Shown piece after piece: positions 24,219 through 26,154 of a stretch of DNA of 26,154 nucleotides; positions within the stretch are counted from its first letter, which is position 1; every line of letters starts with the position of its first letter. Made by a program: the position numbers and the translations under genes. The notes under the pieces are model-generated. The model was not told the origin of the DNA. It searched no databases and saw only the letters and a program-made list of their open reading frames with translations. Source of the DNA: Suilimivivens sp964507235 (GTDB taxonomy: Bacteria > Bacillota > Clostridia > Lachnospirales > Lachnospiraceae); assembly GCA_964507235.1 (NCBI GenBank), contig CAZDPE010000025.1, forward strand, positions 1 through 26,154. The letters are read 5' to 3'.

Positions 24219-25451
24219 CTACTTTCTGCCGCAGCACTTTTTATATTTTTTCCCCGATCCGCATGGGCATGGATCGTTGGGATAGAGCTTTTTAGCTATC
24301 TTCTTTTCCGTTTCCCCTTTATTTGCATATGCGATATATTGTAAATTTATATTTTCCTTATTCTTTTCTCTTCTGCTATAGCCGCATTCGCTCCATCTGC
24401 GAATCCCATATAACCACTCGCTTAATGCAGATGTCATTTTCTCAGCCGACTTATAATTATCAAATATAACATCCCACTCATACAAGCAGTTTATAACCTG
24501 CGGAAGATCCCAGTCCTCACTTGCAACAGAACCTGAAATTTCCTCCAGCATTTCCTCTGCCTGGCTGCAATCCTTTATTTCCTTCGACAGCAGCTTAAAA
24601 ACAGCTTCATATTCCTCGTTCTTCTCCAGTATTTTCCCAAGAGAATAGCTTTGTATAATATGCTCATCCGGTATGTAATATTCATTCTGCCGATTCCTCA
24701 GTAATTCTCTGTATTCTTCTCTGTCCTGAAGATATGGGCTGACCAGGTATCCCCTATCTGACCAGAACAAACCCTGCTCTTCAAAATACGGAAGAATTTT
24801 CTCCATACTTTTATCAAAGTTTACAAATGTATCTGTTTCTTCCATTCCATCAGTACCGACAGCCGCTTTATATACATTACGAATCTGCTCTAATTTAAAT
24901 ACCCCATATAAACCAAGACATACATTTACCATGCAGCGCACGCCAAAAACAGCTTCCATCTGCTTTTCTATTTCTGGCTTTTCAATACTCATAATGACGC
25001 TTCGCACTTCCTTCATTACAGCAAAACTGCAATTTCCATCTTTATAAAAAGTAAATACCCAGCCATATGGAACAAAATCCTCATAAAAGCTTGTAGTTTC
25101 CACCAACTCAATCGGATGATTATTCATAACCCTGATTAGTAATTGCAGCTTTAACGAATCCATCAATATCAGCCTTGATTCCAGATATTTCGGAATCTCT
25201 TCATAAAGAATCTTTTCCTTCTGCTGCCGGTCAGCCTCGCTTTCTTCTTCTGCGTCCGTTATCTTTTCCCATATCAAGTCCAGCAGGGAATCCGGCGCCC
25301 TGTGGAGAGCTTCCTTTAAATCTTCCGTTTCTTCCCCGGAAATCATAAAATTATCTGTGAAAAGTCCGGAAAGCTTTTCCAATTCATCATTCAATCCTAA
25401 TTTTTCAAAAAATTCTTCCGTTTCCTTTACTATATTTCGTGTTCGCCTCAT
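24219..25451 (-). CDS. SEC-C zinc-motif protein heading the Wadjet operon
   Basis: A 410-residue, acidic, mostly helical protein with no recognised domain in its first ~380 residues. It ends in YPNDPCPCGSGKKYKKCCGRK, a complete SEC-C motif (CPCGSGKKYKKCC), the zinc-binding tail known from SecA and many accessory proteins. No signal peptide or membrane helix is visible. The start ATG (25449-25451) follows AAGGAAG at 11 bases, and a plausible promoter lies at 25491-25520. The stop is 20 bases before jetA, so it is probably co-transcribed with the Wadjet genes. Such proteins occur often in Lachnospiraceae; a role in defence is suggested only by position. Confidence 0.8.
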   Translation of the reverse strand: MRRTRNIVKETEEFFEKLGLNDELEKLSGLFTDNFMISGEETEDLKEALHRAPDSLLDLIWEKITDAEEESEADRQQKEKILYEEIPKYLESRLILMDSLKLQLLIRVMNNHPIELVETTSFYEDFVPYGWVFTFYKDGNCSFAVMKEVRSVIMSIEKPEIEKQMEAVFGVRCMVNVCLGLYGVFKLEQIRNVYKAAVGTDGMEETDTFVNFDKSMEKILPYFEEQGLFWSDRGYLVSPYLQDREEYRELLRNRQNEYYIPDEHIIQSYSLGKILEKNEEYEAVFKLLSKEIKDCSQAEEMLEEISGSVASEDWDLPQVINCLYEWDVIFDNYKSAEKMTSALSEWLYGIRRWSECGYSRREKNKENINLQYIAYANKGETEKKIAKKLYPNDPCPCGSGKKYKKCCGRK

Positions 25452-25490
25452 CTGCAGATTTCTTCCTTCGTATCTTTTTATTTTGTATCC

Positions 25491-25520
25491 ATTCTATCAT
25501 ACAATCAATCATGCTGTCAG
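25491..25520 (-). promoter_or_regulatory. Possible promoter for the SEC-C/jet operon
   Basis: On the minus strand CTGACA (25520-25515) and TAGAAT (25496-25491) each match the sigma-70 consensus at five of six bases and are 18 bases apart, about 40 bases upstream of the SEC-C start. Confidence 0.4.
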
Positions 25521-25635
25521 CATCAATTCTTAAATTGCTGCAATTTACTACAGGTAATCCATATCCTCCAATTGCCATGGAGTGCATAATCTTAACTGTA
25601 ATCAATACATACATTGACGCAGGAGGGACATGCAC

Positions 25636-25737
25636 ATGAACAATTACGGAAAAATCACGGCACGCCGCTCACATGAAATAAGGTGGAGTTATTCACAAGT
25701 TTGTGGTATGCTTTTATATGAAATAACTGAGAGATAA
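25636..25737 (+). CDS. Hypothetical small protein
   Basis: A 33-codon frame (MNNYGKITARRSHEIRWSYS through EITER). It is supported mainly by a perfect AGGAGG nine bases upstream of the ATG; an in-frame ATG six bases earlier is also possible. The sequence is basic and has no family I recognise. Its 3' part overlaps a candidate promoter for the next small gene. Confidence 0.25.
   Translation: MNNYGKITARRSHEIRWSYSQVCGMLLYEITER
25692..25720 (+). promoter_or_regulatory. Candidate promoter with palindromic operator
   Basis: TTCACA (25692-25697) and TATATG (25715-25720) are 17 bases apart. CACAA-GT-TTGTG (25694-25705), a 5-bp-arm palindrome, overlaps the -35 box. It would drive the small gene at 25758. 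Confidence 0.35.
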
Positions 25738-25757
25738 ACTGAAATTGAGGGGCAGCA

Positions 25758-26039
25758 ATGGAAAAAGAACATTTAGAACAAGTTAAAGAATTAATCAATA
25801 GAATTGCAGATAGTTATGATGTGCCTTCTGACAAATAAACAGCAGAAATGAGAAAACTGACAAATGAAAACTGGCAAGCAGAAGATTTACAGGAATTATG
25901 CTGTGAGTATTGGAGCCATCATTCTTTTCCATCTTTTCGAAAACAAAGTGAATTAGGATATGTTTCTTACAACACCACTGATAAACGCTATTATTGTATA
26001 GAAGAAATAGCCATTTCTAAATTTTTTACTACCAATTAA
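25758..26039 (+). pseudogene. Small conserved accessory gene interrupted by an in-frame stop
   Basis: ATG after GAGGGGC begins MEKEHLEQVKELINRIADSY DVPSDK, then TAA at 25836-25838, and the same frame continues TAEMRKLTNENWQAEDLQEL CCEYWSHHS. The two halves read as one protein if the TAA is a mutated CAA (Gln). The block EMxxLT-x-W-x-EDxxExCxEYWSHHS resembles a short protein found on mobile DNA of Firmicutes, where the text after SHHS is usually LEETVYxLFH; here it continues differently (FPSFRKQSELGYVSYNTTDK). So the gene seems both nonsense-mutated and altered at its 3' end. Function is unknown. Confidence 0.5.
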
Positions 26040-26154
26040 AATTGTTAATATAGGTATCAAAAAGGTATCACGCCCCACATCAAAAGCCGGAAAGTCCGCC
26101 ATTTGATATGCTCCCCATATGGTAGACATTGGAAATATCCAAAATCTATCATAG
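26040..26154. other. Non-coding right edge with small repeats
   Basis: GGTATCA occurs twice (26053-26059 and 26064-26070). An imperfect inverted repeat (ATGGTAGACATTGG, about 26118-26131, with CCAAAATCTATCAT near the edge, three mismatches) follows CCCCATATGG. It could be an element end or a regulator site; no gene is seen. Confidence 0.3.

Noticed and set aside
25405..25635. 76-codon minus-strand frame upstream of the SEC-C gene
   Set aside because: It overlaps the SEC-C start and the proposed promoter, lacks a convincing ribosome binding site and matches no family I recognise.
1..26154. CRISPR array, tRNA or rRNA genes
   Set aside because: No regularly spaced direct repeats with variable spacers were seen; the three palindromic repeats are about 10 kb apart. 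I found no tRNA-like or rRNA sequence by eye.

Overview
The window looks like a chromosomal segment of an anaerobic, gut-type member of the Lachnospiraceae (Clostridia). It has moderate GC, strong AGGAGG-type ribosome binding sites, a GlgC/GlgD pair, an intracellular-type GH9 enzyme, a FliB-like methylase and a Na+-dependent NSS transporter. This assignment is inferred from protein families, not from a marker gene. Most genes lie on the minus strand; glgCD is the main plus-strand unit. A run of 100 N (18504-18603) is an assembly gap.

Layout. 1-3.4 kb: 5' part of a flagellin lysine-N-methylase-like gene, a HAD phosphatase, an NSS transporter and a DegV protein, all minus. 3.4-9.5 kb: a chimeric gene fragment, an AbrB regulator with a macrolide-type glycosyltransferase, recQ, a decayed membrane-protein gene and a MATE exporter. 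9.5-15.1 kb: a transposase scrap, glgC-glgD (ADP-glucose synthesis for glycogen) and a convergent GH9 enzyme. 15.1-19.4 kb: a GH28 remnant, then a minus-strand cluster of ybaK, bcp, yaaA and a transglutaminase-like gene (translation quality control and peroxide defence), the assembly gap and an SDR. 19.5-25.5 kb: a broken Wadjet (JetABCD) anti-plasmid operon preceded by a SEC-C protein gene. jetA is intact, jetB and jetC are multiply frameshifted, jetC ends at a junction with a headless SGNH-hydrolase/methyltransferase gene, and no jetD follows. 25.5-26.15 kb: small plus-strand ORFs, one interrupted by an in-frame stop, that resemble accessory DNA.

Two themes stand out. First, a short palindromic repeat with a nested hairpin occurs at about 12-51, 9743-9783 and 19700-19736. 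Two copies lie inside open reading frames and are read through, so they add about a dozen residues to unrelated proteins. Second, the segment carries many gene fragments and fusion junctions: helicase/NSS chimera, zinc-ribbon membrane protein remnant, transposase scrap, GH28 remnant, jetC/SGNH junction and interrupted small ORF. This suggests repeated deletion and decay between intact housekeeping genes. The Wadjet operon seems to be in the course of being lost. Identifications come from motif recognition by eye; no database search was run.
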